Shown: positions 10,166-23,960 of the stretch, one piece after another | Position numbering within the stretch: position 1 is the first letter of the stretch | Layout of the letters: every line of letters starts with the position of its first letter | Source of the DNA: Rhabditoides inermis | Taxonomy: Eukaryota; Nematoda; Chromadorea; Rhabditida; Rhabditidae | Direction: 5' to 3' | Assembly (NCBI GenBank): GCA_963966185.1 | Contig: CAWZYM010000331.1 | Coordinates: 791,001 to 855,000 of the forward strand | DNA: 64,000 nt | The notes under the pieces: model-generated | Seen by the model: the letters and a program-made list of their open reading frames with translations, nothing else | What the model was told of the DNA's origin: nothing | Database searches by the model: none | Made by a program: the position numbers and the translations under genes

Positions 10166-13162
10166 GACGAACTCACGACGAGATGCGCTCAACTTTTCAA
10201 ACTCAGCGATACGCATTTTGGCGAATAGTTCGAATTCGCTTTACGAAGCTTCGCACACGCACGTTTTGGTAAGCGTGTGGATAACGAGAATTCGTAGTTC
10301 TTTCGCCAAACGAAACAATGTACTACTTTCGTCATAATGTAATAACGTTGTATGCAAATGTCTGATGTCCATCTGTTTCAGCAGAATTTTGCATACCACA
10401 CTTCACTTACCGCCATTTATAAACGATGCCAAGTCGAAACATATCCCATATTCACAACCTTTCGAGCTGATGGCTGTTTCTAACTCACAATGTGATTTCT
10501 GATAGTGTCTGCAAGCTATGAGGTCTTATTAGTATGCATGCAACACGTCACGTACATCTCCATCTCCTCATAAATACGTATTTGAGAATGCAACTCGTTA
10601 CTTCTCGGTGACTTATATTCTCCTAGAGATTCCAGAAACTCTTTTTGGAAATTACATGCTATCAAAACTATTTTTTTAAACTTTCACGGTAATCATTAGA
10701 ATATAGTAATTTTTGTGGTCTTTTCCTACCACAACTGTTTCAAACATATCTGGTTTATAAATTCGTTCATATCATTTGGAAAAGTCATTCACAAATAACT
10801 TTTTTTTCGGTTTACTGTATATGACAAAAACCATTTGTAATATGAATACTCTCAAACCATGGGAAACCCGGTAGGTCAATGGATTAGAAAAAATAAAACA
10901 TACTGGATTGATGTGATATCTGTTTGTTTTTGAGATGAAATCCTATTCTATGTACTAAGCTACCAAAGATCTCTTTGGGTGACAACAGACTTTGTTACAG
11001 TCTTCACCTTTGTCCTTACTTATTGCTTTCACGGTTAGTTTGTCAGATTCTCTCTGTATTCCATTTCTCGTGATTTCATCTTTCAAATAATGAAATAATA
11101 CTGAGTGAATATACTATATACGCATTGGAACGGTTGAAACACCGAAGTGTGTTTTAAGAAACTTTTCGAGTATAATGGATAAAATATAATTTCTTCTCAG
11201 AATCAGTTCTCGCGTTTTAACTTTGCTTTTTTCTAAGAATAAGTTCTCGATTTCTTCTCAAAAGAAGTTCTCGCGTTTTAACAATTTGCTAACTTTTCCA
11301 TTTTCTTGAATTATCTGAGTCGCCACGTATAGTACTTACACACCACGCTTCATTACGTTTTTTTTCAAATTCAGAAAACGTATTTACACGCCGTGATTTA
11401 GTGTATGACGTCTTTTACGCTTCGGTGCATCGAAAAGTTAGCATAGCGTCAAAATATATAGCGTGAACTTGGTTTTCTCTCGTCTACAAAATATTTTGCA
11501 AAGGACCAACACACTTGCCCCTACCATTAATTTCAGTTTCCGTTCAACTCAAACTAATTCGAGTCTCCAAGTCAATTTTGACCTCCTTTCTCTTTTCCGA
11601 ACTCAATAAAGGAGATGACGCGTACTTTCTGGCTACTGCATGTAATTGTTTCGCAGTATTGTGTCTTTCTCGACCTCTCTTGTGCTCACAGAAACTCAAT
11701 TAGAGCGACTGGCTACCAAAGGGGCACCTACGCAGACATCGCGGTGGGCTTCTACGCAGCGCTGATGCGCACTAAACATTGAACGGCGCTTCGGCGATAT
11801 TGCATCAGCACTCTTTTGTTTCTCGCGCGGAGCAAAGGTGCTTATGCTCACCCTCTCCCCCTCCCTCGCACTTTCTCTTCCCTTGAGTGGAACACATTTG
11901 TCCAGAGTCCAGTCACCACCGTTTCCGCTGCTGAATTCGGCGTCACGTGTTTGAACCGATGCGAATTATCTTCAATTACACGTTTTCCGCGCCACCAATG
12001 CACCTGTGGACCGCGTTAATTGCTTAATCTCGTGAAACTCGTGCATTTTTCATTGCCTCATGTGTCTTGTAAACGCGGAACCCATTACCATAACTATCCA
12101 AGTTACCCTGGCTACAGTACGCGCCACCAACATTTATGGTTATGGGGTGTCTGCGTACCATATACGTGTCTCTTTTTCGTGAATCGTACAGACAACGCCA
12201 TCCAAAAAAGGTTATGGGGTACGAAATCACCGCCAATAACTTTTTAAAAGTATCTTGCAAAAGGATAACTGCATCGCGATCTTGCAAACGTCATTGCGAG
12301 ACAAAAACCATTACTTTTTGCGATTTCATTGTTACGTTATACGCGGGCTATCGTGATTTCCCAGCATTGCCATACTGTGTTCATATACATTATTTACCCC
12401 AATTAGCACTACGCATCGCGTACTCATAACACGAACGTTCCCGCCGGTTCTTTTGTTTCGCAATGCCAATCCAGGCGTAAAATGGCAAGGTAATGTGTCG
12501 GCTTCCTCTCTCTCTATAAAGAGCCGTCACTCCTATGCATACCTGCCGCCACCCAAACACGCGTTATTCTCGATTGTGTTGTTGCGTTGGGCCCGCTTAC
12601 ATCCCTTTTTGTGAATTTTGGTAGTAGTAGCAATGGTGTGATATCAATCTTGCCGTTTTTTTTCTTCTGGATGAGGAAAGTTATATATGATCCGAGATCT
12701 CGTGTTTGAGAAAAAAAAAGTAGATGTAGAGAGTAGCAAAGCGAATGATCTGGTCCTTCACAACATTGTTCAGGAGTTCAGGAGGGATGACTTGGTTGAA
12801 TTGTATCCCACGTTACATGAATACTGAATAGTTGATTGTTTACGGCGGATAAACAATAGTCTCATTACTTAGTCAATCAACAAATCACCATCTACGTGAT
12901 ACAATCTACCCATTCATTTTCTATGTTTCACTTACTCACCCACTCACTCACTATGCCCCATATGTTCATATTTCTGCTGAAGTGTTCATCTGTTCATATT
13001 AGCATATATGTCCGAAATGCCATCCGACTAATTTCTATTCGAGAATGTCGCGTCTCGAATTGTACACTGGAATTGTCGGACTCATATATTCAGACACATT
13101 GCTGAATGATCATATTTCATGTTCCGGGAATCTCTTGCGGTCTCTCCCTCCCTCCCTCCCTC

Positions 13163-13208
<46 letters not shown>

Positions 13209-13994
13209 TCCCTCCCCCTCTCTCTCTCCTTTTCTCTCACTTCCTCGTTCACGCACTTCTTCTTTCACGCTGTCTTTTCAATGGGCATCGATGGAAATAT
13301 TCAACTTTCACACCACTTTTAATACTTTTTTCTAGACGTCATAGTAATTATCCAATAGCTGGATTAGAGGTTCATACGAAGAGAAGAGAACGGAAGAGAA
13401 CGGAGAGTGAGAGGAGAGAGGGGGAGAGAGGGAGGGAGGAAGAGAGGTTGGATCTCGCAAAGCCCCTTGCATTAGTCTAGGATTTCGAGTCGGATTCAGT
13501 TGGTCGTCTTTGAATTAGCTGCCTCTCTATTTCCACTGGGTTACTGTCTTTCTGAAGACCTTGTTCTGTTGTCGACTTCTTTGCCACTCCTTTTTCTTTC
13601 TTTTTTTTCTTTTTTTTCCGTACCGTAACATCATTCTTATTTTTTCAGTAAAACAAAACTATGTACGTCAATTTATAGTCGAAGACCCACCACGTGTCCA
13701 AATTGTTTATCGCAATTCGATCGAGATGTAATGTTCCAGAAATCAGCTACGAATATTAGGCTATAACTTTTTCGATTATATATGACACCTACAACTGTAT
13801 TGTATCTTCTTCTGCTTCTCACTAGCTACTCCTACTAGAATCCTTTCTCATTCTCTATTTCTCCCTCCCTCCCTCCATCTCTCTTTCCCTTCCTCCCAAC
13901 CTCCACTTTCTTCTCGCAGACACTTGAGTGATCCGTTTGTATCCCATTAATAACAGACCTCCTAATATGCATTGGCTCACACGCTCTTCTTCTC

Positions 13995-13996
<2 letters not shown>

Positions 13997-14077
<81 letters not shown>
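13997..14077. repeat. (GA)n microsatellite, about 40 units
   Basis: An uninterrupted GA dinucleotide run of about 80 nt, one of the longest pure arrays in the window. Confidence 0.95.
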
Positions 14078-14079
<2 letters not shown>

Positions 14080-14925
14080 ATTGTGGTGTCTGACGCTTGT
14101 CAGTGCGCGTCACTTTTTTTCTATTCACACTATGGTATTGTTGTTTGGAAATATGCATATCGTTATCTATGTGTCCGAATGTTCGGATTTGGACAATTAT
14201 TTCGATAAATCCAGAATGTAATCTGCTCGTGATATCCTGTTACTGTATCAAATAAGATTAGGAGTTCTTTACTTAGGATTCGAAATTTCACTTATCAAAT
14301 GCTCCACAAAAAAGGTCACGGTATTTCTCCAATAGATGTCGATCCCGTGTGTGGTATTTGAGTGGGTGGGAGTTCCGTGGTGTTGAAACGCCCTTGTCTT
14401 TCTAATGACTGCTCCTCCCCCGTCTCCTCCCTGCAACTACGCTTCGTTGCGCATCCTCATGTTTTGCGTGACTCTATATTTACATAGCTTTCCAAATTTA
14501 ACGCTGCCTTTCGTCACCAATTAAGTAATGATTCAACATCAGATTCCGCGGAAATCATAGCAGCGTGAAATCGTCTCTGCCCTATTATCGTTACTCACTT
14601 CGTCACCCCTCATTCTCTGGTAATTAGAAAATGACACCAGATGCCATGACATCAGATACCAGACACCATGGTGTCGACACCACGACATCTTGACACCTTG
14701 ACACCATCTCACAAAGCTACACTATGACACATAGTCATTGTATCGATGCGAATTTACTCTTACACAATAAGTGTTACAAATCTCGTTACAAATCTCATTA
14801 GAAATATTTCCCTCCCACTCACGTTATACCTTTTTTTATTATTATCAGTTCCGCTTCTTGGCGGGCTTCCCTCGGATTACGATAGCTTCTGCGAGGGTGT
14901 CAGTGGATACCAATAAAGCCATACT

Positions 14926-14960
<35 letters not shown>

Positions 14961-15185
14961 CTTCCCCATTCGCGCATCCAGATCCTTTGGATTAGCTCAA
15001 TATGCAGTGTATATATAAGGCTATAGTATCTCTCTTCTACGAACTAAGTCCCTCTTTCGATACACACTTTCTTATTCATTCGTGTTTCGTACGTTCGACC
15101 TTTTGCATATGACACCTCCACTCTTTATAAATCTGTGCTCGCGCGAGGGTGTCCAATCCACGTCGATTCCGAGTAAAGAGGGAGA

Positions 15186-15216
<31 letters not shown>

Positions 15217-15388
15217 GGATGGAGGGAGAGAGAGAGAGGAGATGCGATATTCGAGCCTGTCACTTGCCTGCCTCCACACTTCTTGTTCTGGATAGAACTT
15301 TTCGTGCAACAATTCACATCATTGAGCTCACACCTGCCATAGCCAGGCCTTTCTCTCTTTCTCTTTCTCTTTCTCTTTCTCTTTCTCT

Positions 15389-15431
<43 letters not shown>

Positions 15432-15984
15432 GTACTATAGCGATCACATCACTTCTATATTCGCCCAGCCCCCTCCCCCCCCCTCTCTCTCCCTCTCGGT
15501 ACCCTCGTCACTTACCGCTAGCGATCCGCCGACGTGTCGAAAAGAGATTCGTGTCTCGAAACACCTACGCCTTTCCCTAGACTAACAAACGTACGTACTA
15601 ACGTACGTATAATCCTTAATTCTACATCAAATTTTCAAGACTAGGAAGTTATAAGTTATAAGTAAAACAGATTTTTGATATATTGTCGTTGTCGTGATAT
15701 GTATCAGTTCTGTCTATGTTCTGTACAGTGCTTTTGTGGTACTGTATGATGTCGCGTACGCATATTTTTCGACGTAGTGTGAAGTACAAACACATTTCGT
15801 CATTACGCGAACGCGTTGCTATAATTTACTCGAGTTCGTCTCTCTTCGTATTCCTTCATGAGAATTGTACGTAGAGATAAAGATATACGATGTCTGTTTC
15901 GTGAAATGTGTGAAGTACGAAAACTTTACGACACGCGTTTGCCATAAAGTTGTCGAAACGCAGTGTTACAGGCGTCGTGCAGTG

Positions 15985-17653
15985 ATGTGCGCGCTGCTTG
16001 GTCGGAGAGTGCACCTGCTCGCTCTCCTCCTCCTCTTGATACTACTCCTAGAGTCCGTACGTGCACAAGGTGAGCCTGGGATACGTGTGCTAAAACTAGT
16101 TTGTGAGTTGTTTTCCCCCGTGATTGTTTGTTAGCATACCGTGCTACACTCATTCGGTAATAATAATGTCATGATATCGTGATTTCTATGGCTTCTCTCC
16201 TTTCGCCATTGCTGATGAACTATGGTTTACTATACGCACACGTTTTGCCCTTTCTGATACAAAAAATGCGTTCTACGTACATTTGTACATTTCCTGGGTA
16301 ACTTCGAATTGTAGCTTCAGTCATGATAGGAACAATGACATATATCACAAAAAGGATTTCATGGATTGAGATGCGTCTGATATCAGTGGCCATGCACATA
16401 AAATTCATGTGCGAAACACAATATACAAAATGTCAACGAACCTATGACTCTTCTATAGTTTTTCTCAATGCGAGCGTCACTTGAATTTCTTCATGTGGTC
16501 CGTGGACCACTTCTGCATATTTTAGCTGTTTTCGCTTTACATTTCGAGATCGAGTCATTTTTTTGTTAGCCGATTCTGCAAGACACTATTTTGAATCCCA
16601 CGTGCTATCGGAAATTTGTAAATCTGCTGATTCAAAATCCTCAGATTGACCAATCCAATAAATTCTTTTCGAGAATCTCCGGATTTATTAGCAAGGTTCT
16701 CTCTATTGTTATTCATATACCATATACTGAGATATGATACGGATCCAGCACGTCTTTCTTTCGTTTGAATATGTTTCTGTCGCGTCACGGTCTAATTCTT
16801 ACAGGAATTTCTGTTATTTTCTGCAAAGTCTATTCAGTGAAGCGAAACAAATTTTTGAAATCAGTGATCAACTTCTTCCAATATTACTTTCGAGTCCTAA
16901 TCTCGTCACATCTGATATCGATTTTATTGTCACGGAAACAATACAAGGACATCAAAAAGGCGCAATATCATAAATCTTTTATTGTTTTCCAGTGATCTCA
17001 TTTGACAAATAACAACGTTTTTTTCTAATACAAAAACATGTCCTCTGCCGCACGCTATTTCTTAGTACACGTAATAACAAACTCACTTTTTTACCACAAC
17101 ACAATTGACTACAACACATATATGCAAAGTTATTTCATGTGTCCAACCATGCGTTGATAATCTAAATATTTTTGGTGTAACCATGTGCAAAACATTTGAA
17201 ACGTCAACATCTCGCGTGCGTATTTATCATCTTTCAATCCTACGCAAGTAAAGGGTTTCTAATCCGCGCTTTCCAAGTTTTCCACACCAGAACACGCGTT
17301 TAGTGTCGTCGTTGATTTCTGAAAACCGTTTGTGTACGCTTCTGTTGTTGCATATGTTAGTAGGGAGACTACAAAGTGACGAGAGCGGGGCCACAATGAA
17401 TATGAATGAAAGATACCGCGATTCATGGAAAGAAAGTGTGTGGGAGACAAATAGTACAGTCATCATCCTCTGTATAAGATTTATTATAAGTATGATTTCA
17501 GAATTCTACCCGGGAGAAATGGAGGATGCGGATGCTGCTTTCGAACAGATGATGTCACTCTGCGCACGATTCAAAAGGTGAGCTCTCTCTCTCCACTTTC
17601 TCTCTTTCTGCTCTCTCTCTCTCTCTCTCTCTCTCTCCACTCTCTCTCTTTCT

Positions 17654-17715
<62 letters not shown>

Positions 17716-18342
17716 ACTTCCCTTTCCTCCAGGTCTCCCGCTCCATCACCTTTGATGAGACGACTGTGCGCCATGATATGAACACCCTCTCTCCGGACCC
17801 TCGGGAGTCTCACCGACCCCCGGGTGTCCGACCCTCCACACCCGACCCCCAGGGGTCGCCACCATCCAGAGATCTCTAGCCACTTCTTCCCACATCGTAC
17901 GCAAAATATGCTGATCATACCACTTTTTCTCTATGTTTTTCGTGCGAGTATAAATTTGCTGTGAGTATTTTATGAATGAAGCGTTTTTTTCTAACCTGTT
18001 AATGACGGGGTCATGATTTTTCTTCTCTTCCAGAAAATGCTTATTCAGATAAGACTAGACAATCAGCGATTGACCCAGAAAGGATAGAAAACAGAATCGA
18101 AAAGCGTGGCCGCGCTGACCTCATTCCTATGATAGTCGAGAGAGAAAGCGGCTGGTGGGGAAATCAGTCAGCCACTCTCTCTCGCGCCTCCACCTCCTTT
18201 TACAACTTTCTCATGATCTTCAAATTGAATTTTTCGATCACAAACTGACCAAATTTTTCGTTCTCGAATGTTCGTGTACTCTTACAGGCGCTCAATGGCT
18301 ATTGGCTACGGAACATTCCGAGAGCAGGTCTTTTTAAACTGA
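15985..18342 (+). CDS. Candidate secreted neuropeptide-like precursor
   Basis: Three exons join in phase: 15985-16069, 17502-17577 and 18288-18342 (TGA), giving 71 residues. Exon 1 is a strong signal peptide (MCALLGRR, then a Leu-rich core, then ESVRAQ) and its ATG follows a TTACAG acceptor by 13 nt, fitting trans-splicing. Exon 2 is acidic and ends CARFKR. Exon 3 starts with Arg, making a KRR site before SMAIGYGTFREQ. That 12-mer aligns with the nematode NLP-2/-22 type peptides (S-x-A-I-G-x3-F-R), but the amidation Gly and the Pro of the RPG end are absent. Small secreted precursors with dibasic sites are typical of nematode neuropeptides, so the role is inferred only. Other exons at 17733 and 18035 have open frames and clean acceptors, so the exact splicing is uncertain. 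Confidence 0.4.
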
Positions 18343-19430
18343 ATAGTGAAAACTGCTTCAGTTCCTGTGGTGAAACCGCAATGATTGTTTTCATCCTGTT
18401 GTTGTCTCATGTTTGCCACACAGGTATCCTGCAATTCAATTTGCGTTCTTTACGTCGTCGTTTTCCCATTTCCTCTTTGTTTTCTGGTATACAAGGGATT
18501 ATTCAGTGACGTAAGAACACCTTCGTTGTTACAGGTAGCCAGTGAATAATTTCATTTAATCTACGTTTCTCCTATATCTCGTTCTTCTATCTAACTTCAC
18601 TTAGTCACCTTCTTTTCATAGTTTCATAGTGAAGGGAAGACTGGAGAGAACAATTCAAATCGTGTATTGTGAAATGCTGAAATTGCCACAGTACAGTTCT
18701 AAGACAAATGAGTCAGGTGGCATATGATAACAAAACATTTTTTAGATTCGTATGTCAAACTTTGTACTCCTGTCCCCGTTTTCTTTGCCAAAATGACGAT
18801 TTGCAGCTGCTGTCAAATTCAGTTCCCTCCGAGAGTATAGATCTAATCTAGGACACATTGAAACTCCACTGCACCAAAGTAATTACACGTATTACTGTAG
18901 AGTAGAAGAGGAGCAGAGGGAGAGAGGAGTATAGAGAGAGAGAGAGAGAGAGGGGGGGGGGAGGAAGTAGGTATGTTCACTGCTCACTTCCGAGCACCGC
19001 ATATATGGAATAACGGAAAAAAGATTCGTGGACGCAAGACAAAACAACTACAAATATAGAGGGAGGGAGGTATTTCGCTGTTGCTTCATTGCATCACCTA
19101 ATCGCTGATTCATGTGACGTGAAGCTTGACAGCTGAACCGGTGGAAGTGGAGCGAAAAACCCGTTTGCACTAATTACATACGAAACTAGGAGTCGTTCTG
19201 TGGAACTGCACAAATATTCACGCTACTCTACTGAAAACATCGGGCATTGTATCAAAATACATAATACATTATGAGAAGTCTAAGAATTTACGATCACAAG
19301 GTTTTAACAGTTTCAACAAAACGTCTCGCGAAGCTCTTGGTCTGTGGAAGATCGGGTGTTATTCTTGTCTTGTCTGTCTGTCTTGTTTGTCTTGTCAATG
19401 TGTTCTGACCTTCATTTTTTTTCTTGCAGG
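18343..19430. other. Intergenic region upstream of the collagen
   Basis: No coding exon is supported. There is a GA/G-rich tract at about 18900-18965 and otherwise AT-rich sequence. The collagen promoter should lie here, but I could not pick out a specific element. Confidence 0.5.
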
Positions 19431-21568
19431 ATGGATATTGTGCCGTGTTCGCGGCGGGCCACCTTCCTGGCTACCGTACTCTCTACGGTATGCCTCATGG
19501 CCACCATCGTACTTCTGCCCATTGGGTGAGTATCTAACGAACATTTTTCCTGATTCCTAAACGTTTTCACAACTGGGAACGTATATGACAACTGTGTTCG
19601 ATTTGGAAAGTGTGCTACTCACGTTTATCCTGCATCATATTTTCACACGACGAACGAAATCCGTCGGAAACTAAAAGCGGATGGATAACAAAACGCGATG
19701 AAATTTCTATGTATTCTAATTTATAGCAGACCATGGGATCTAAGCAGCCTATATATTGTAACATATTATTGAGCATTTCGTGGGAACCGTGTGTTGATTT
19801 TCAGACAACCGTCGTTTCCCGTAGAACGTCATAGCTCTTTTGCTGATAGTGTGCTATTCAATATTGAAAGAATACTTATAAACATGATATTGGTTTATGA
19901 AAGCTGATGATGGAAAATAACAAACAAAAGTCAGTGCACCACACATCGTTTTAAAATTTACAAAAAAAAAGAATGGTTGGAAATGTGATTGAAAATAAAA
20001 AATAAAAAAACTGTTTCAGCTACGTTCATGTGCAGAAGGTGACCAGTTTGATGTTGAGGGAAGTGGAGTTGTGCAAGGTATGTTATAAAACATTTATTTA
20101 TTTTTTTATTGTAAAGTATCATGCGTTCTGTATAGTTTATAGTTTTCGAGCAAATGTGATACCTACAATCAAATTTTTGGTATCAATGGCAATAGAGATA
20201 ATAAACATGTGGAACACGTATTAGTTGTTGTCCTTTCCCTCGCTGTGACTGATTCACTCATATGACCGAAATAGGAATCAATCACGTAATATCGTGTCAT
20301 TCACCTGAGTTCACGTATATAGTTGTCACGTTATCACGTGGCCTATCGCCTATTTTTTTCTACCATATAATTGGTGCATATCATATATTATAAAAGGGAC
20401 TGTTCTCACGTTTTTTCACCACTGAGTGACATGATTTTGAAAATAAAAAAAATAAGTAAACAAAGACACATTTCAGGCTGAGTCTCGCGATATCTGGAAG
20501 CAGATGAGCTTCACTCCCCAGGGACAGATCCGATCCAAGAAGCAGGCATATGGAATGGGTGAGGATACAAATACACGTTTCAAAATCAGTGGCAATCATG
20601 TTGTTAAAATGATATTGTATATTGTCTATAGCATGAGTATTGTTTCTCAACAGTTCACGTGAAACGTACTTTGAAATATAAACAGAAAACACGTGTAGTT
20701 GAAAAAGCTTGTCAAAACTTGGTCTTCGATCACTCATATTTTCGAGTGACGCGGGGCGGAGATCATTTCGACAAATGTTTTTTTTTATGAAGACACTGAC
20801 ATGACGTTTTTATACATATATATAAATAAAACCTCGATATAGGCGATATGCCGATGGGCGCTCGGTCGTCCGCATGCTGCGCGTGCACCCAGGGCGCGCC
20901 CGGACCGCGCGGGTCCACCGGAGAGGAGGGACTGCCCGGTGAGGGAACGGACCATCTCCTAGCTCTCTCTCTCTCTCTCTCTTTCTCTCTGTCTTTATAA
21001 TTTTCTCCTTCCTTCCCCCTTTCTGTACTTCCTCTCTCCTTTACTTCTCTGGTGTGTTCTGATTGTGGACCTATCTTCCCTTGCCTTCCTGGGTGTATTC
21101 TGACAATGGAATGTCGCAGGCAACGACGGTTTCCCGGGTCGTCTCGGCCTGCCGGGTCGGGATGGCAAGTACCTGCCGGCGCCGCCCGCCGGACAGAACG
21201 CCTGCCAGAAGTGCCCCAACGGACCGCCCGGACAGCCCGGACTCCCGGGAATGAAGGTCAGTTTACCAAATACTCACCACTTCTGACGCGTTAGCCCACC
21301 TCTCCTTGTTTCCAAGCCCACTCTCAAACCGTACAGAACATTGACATCAGGGTCCTCATGGATACTGTAGCTACGCAATTAAAGAGTACTGTAAGAGTAC
21401 TATTGAGTAATCACTGCAGGGTCCTCGCGGCAACCCGGGACGCCAGGGCACACCGGGCCGGAACGGAGAGTCGAGCCGCTCTGGACCGCCCGGACCGCCC
21501 GGCATCCGCGGCGCGCCCGGACCCAGCGGACCCAAGGGACCCCGCGGAGACAGGGGAAAGGTGGGCAG

Positions 21569-21610
<42 letters not shown>

Positions 21611-22713
21611 TCCCTCTCTCACCACCCCCTTTCCAGGTTCTCAACGGTGCTCCGCCCGGTCCCCCCGGACCTTCCGGCAAGGTGGGCCCTCGCGGACCCC
21701 CCGGAGGCAGAGGCACTGACGGCAAGCCGGGCATCCAGGGCAACCAGGGAGTGCGCGGCGCGGTGGGAGCGAGAGGAGACGCCGGACAGCCAGGACTGCC
21801 CGGACCACAGGGACCCAAGGTGCCGTTTGAATGTCAATTGATGATGTATGCACTTATTAGGCTGAAATGCAGGCAGGTTCAAAAACAATATTGTTCTATG
21901 CTCGCAATAAGTTGCGCGCGGTGGGGTAGGTCAGAAGAAGACGGAGAGTCAGCTCTCGGCAATAGCGCGCAATACAAGAGAGGCAGACGGTTATGGCACC
22001 GTATTTCGAACTGCAAGCAAGGTAGATCGTAAACTATCGCTCTGGTGCAGGCTATAGGTCTGGTGGAAGGGTAACCGGATGTGTGCCATAACTTTTCGAA
22101 ACACTACTTCTTGATTTTATCGTTTTGTGGAACAGATTCTTCAGATTACAGCTGGACTATGACACCCATGTGGTACATATTTACTATATTATCCTGGAAT
22201 AGATAGAAAGAGACGTGGTGTTTTCAGGGCAAAACAGGCATACAAATAAAACGTGAGATCACTATGAATTGGTTGTATGAAAATGTAACATATTATTACC
22301 GAAATATAAATGAAATATGAATAAATGTACTCGTACTGTTTCCAGGGCGAGACGGGCATGCCGGGTTCGTGCCAGCACTGCGAGACCAAGCAGGGCGGAC
22401 AGCCACCCTCCGACGTCCCGCCCGTACAGGTACATAAGTAGGATTGGATCACTTATAAAATCAAATCAAGTCAAATCGTTCTTCGGAATAGCAAAACATG
22501 TATTCCACGTCAATATTGTCCGGTGATATGAGCCGAAACTAACTTGTTCAGCATTACTTTATTTATATGGTTGAAAATTCGAACGAATACGTTTCAAATA
22601 ATCGTACGATTCAGGTGCCGGCGAGTAAGGGCACAGAGAACCCGTACGGGGGCGCGCCGCCCGCGCCCCAGGAGACCATGCCCTCCGCCAACGAGTATCT
22701 CTGGATACACTAG
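19431..22713 (+). CDS. Nematode cuticle collagen
   Basis: Nine exons join in phase to 324 residues: 19431-19525, 20020-20077, 20477-20558, 20843-20938, 21120-21256, 21420-21560, 21637-21819, 22346-22429, 22615-22713. The ATG is one nucleotide after a TTCTTGCAG acceptor, so SL trans-splicing is likely. Residues 1-32 carry a hydrophobic membrane anchor, followed by the nematode cuticle collagen N-terminal domain ([11 protein letters not shown]...DIWKQM) and a basic site IRSKKQ that may serve for subtilisin-type cleavage. Then come ACCACTQ, short Gly-X-Y blocks, a Cys pair CQKC, the main Gly-X-Y blocks, a C-terminal Cys pair CQHC and a Pro-rich non-collagen tail. Such proteins are secreted by the hypodermis and cross-linked into the cuticle. 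Eight introns is many for this family in Caenorhabditis. One intron holds a CT array. Confidence 0.93.
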
Positions 22714-22745
22714 AGGGAGGAATAAGTAATAATAATAAGAGTTGT

Positions 22746-22751
22746 AATAAA
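22746..22751 (+). other. Poly(A) signal AATAAA of the collagen
   Basis: AATAAA 33 nt after the TAG; a very short 3'UTR, usual for cuticle collagens. Confidence 0.7.
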
Positions 22752-23960
22752 GAGTTTATGAATACGTTGATGAAGTTGAGATTTATTTCCTATAGTAGGC
22801 AGGCGAATGAGTTTCTTTTCACGAGCGAGATTAGGGTGGTTAGGCAAGAATCAAGAACAGATTCCATTGTATGTTTTTTCACTGTGACAACATTTTTCGT
22901 CGGCACCTCATTCCGTTCCCGCGGACTCTCATAGCGTTATCACTACGTGACAGGCAAAACAGAGATCTGGAAAGTGAAATTTTCAATTCATTTCGTTCAG
23001 TATGTTCAAAATCAGAGACAATTATAAACGATTCCAGTTGAGGTGCCTGAGTGATCAAGATGATACGTTTGGGTGGAACATCTCAGACATTGAAACGATG
23101 GCGAGAGAGACGAGAATACCAAAAGACGACACTCTTCCCCTCTCTCGCAACTCGTTTTCTTTTGAAACTTACCGCAACCGAAATCCTTTTACACCTTTCG
23201 ATTTTCAGAATGTTTACGATTTACTCACACGCACATACACGTACGTACATATAACTGTTAAGATACAATATAATAGAATTATTTACCGGCTCCATTTCCG
23301 GATAGAATCTCACTCGTCTGCATACAAACACTCGGTAAGTTAATTCATACAAAAACTAGTTGTTAGTGCATTTAAACTGCTAATGATTTAACCAAAACAA
23401 CTTGACTAATTTTTGATCTTTCTTTTTTGAACAAAGTCATTTCTTATGGTAAAAGCAGTAAAGGTCGCGCTTACAGTAATGTGAGGCTAAAACTGTCGGA
23501 TTATTATCTCGTGCAGAACCGTAGGAGGGTATGAGCGCAGCACGGTTAGAATATTTTATGACTATCTCCGAAATTATATCGTATTTTGTTGTGTTGTTGT
23601 GTAGCTGTGCACTATTTTACTCCCACGTTGTACTTCCCGTCTGGAAACCAACGAAGCGTGAACAGTGAGAACAATGGAGTCATAGATTCCCGTGCTAGAT
23701 ACCTTTTCGTTACTTTTTCCTTGTGAAAGTAAAGGTAAAGGTTTGACTGGTGCAAAAAACAGTGTCTTCTAAATACGGTAAAACACACATTTTTTCGTTA
23801 GTTGTATGACATTGCTACAATCCTGAGTCCTAGAATTACGTGAAATAATGGGATAACACAGACGACGTGGGATTCTATTTTCCAGGGGGCAATCCATAGT
23901 AGGGCACGCCTATTTGTAGTTCCATAATGGCACATTTACGTGCTAGTAGTACGTGCTAAC

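Larger units (their letters stand above)
7775..15984. other. Gene-poor region between fust-1 and the peptide gene
   Basis: No multi-exon gene could be built here on either strand. Supported contents are a palindromic MITE-like element (8434-8896), two tRNA-like SINE candidates (9156-9250 and 10097-10165), many CT/GA microsatellites (13140-13240, 13997-14077, 14931-14960, 15180-15240), a TTTCTC hexamer array (about 15350-15430), and a degenerate GACACC-rich patch at about 14630-14710. The AT-rich part at 8.9-11.5 kb looks like ordinary intergenic DNA. The part at 11.7-12.6 kb is less AT-rich but shows no convincing splice-framed exon. Confidence 0.5.

Noticed and set aside
12024..12429. Overlapping 70-97 residue frames at 12.0-12.4 kb
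   Set aside because: Both strands give similar frames with no recognisable domain, no good start and no splice signals leading to more exons.
16734..16995. Two overlapping frames of about 79 residues upstream of the peptide gene's second exon
   Set aside because: AT-rich, no splice-framed continuation, and codon use unlike the supported exons; it lies in an intron of the proposed peptide gene.
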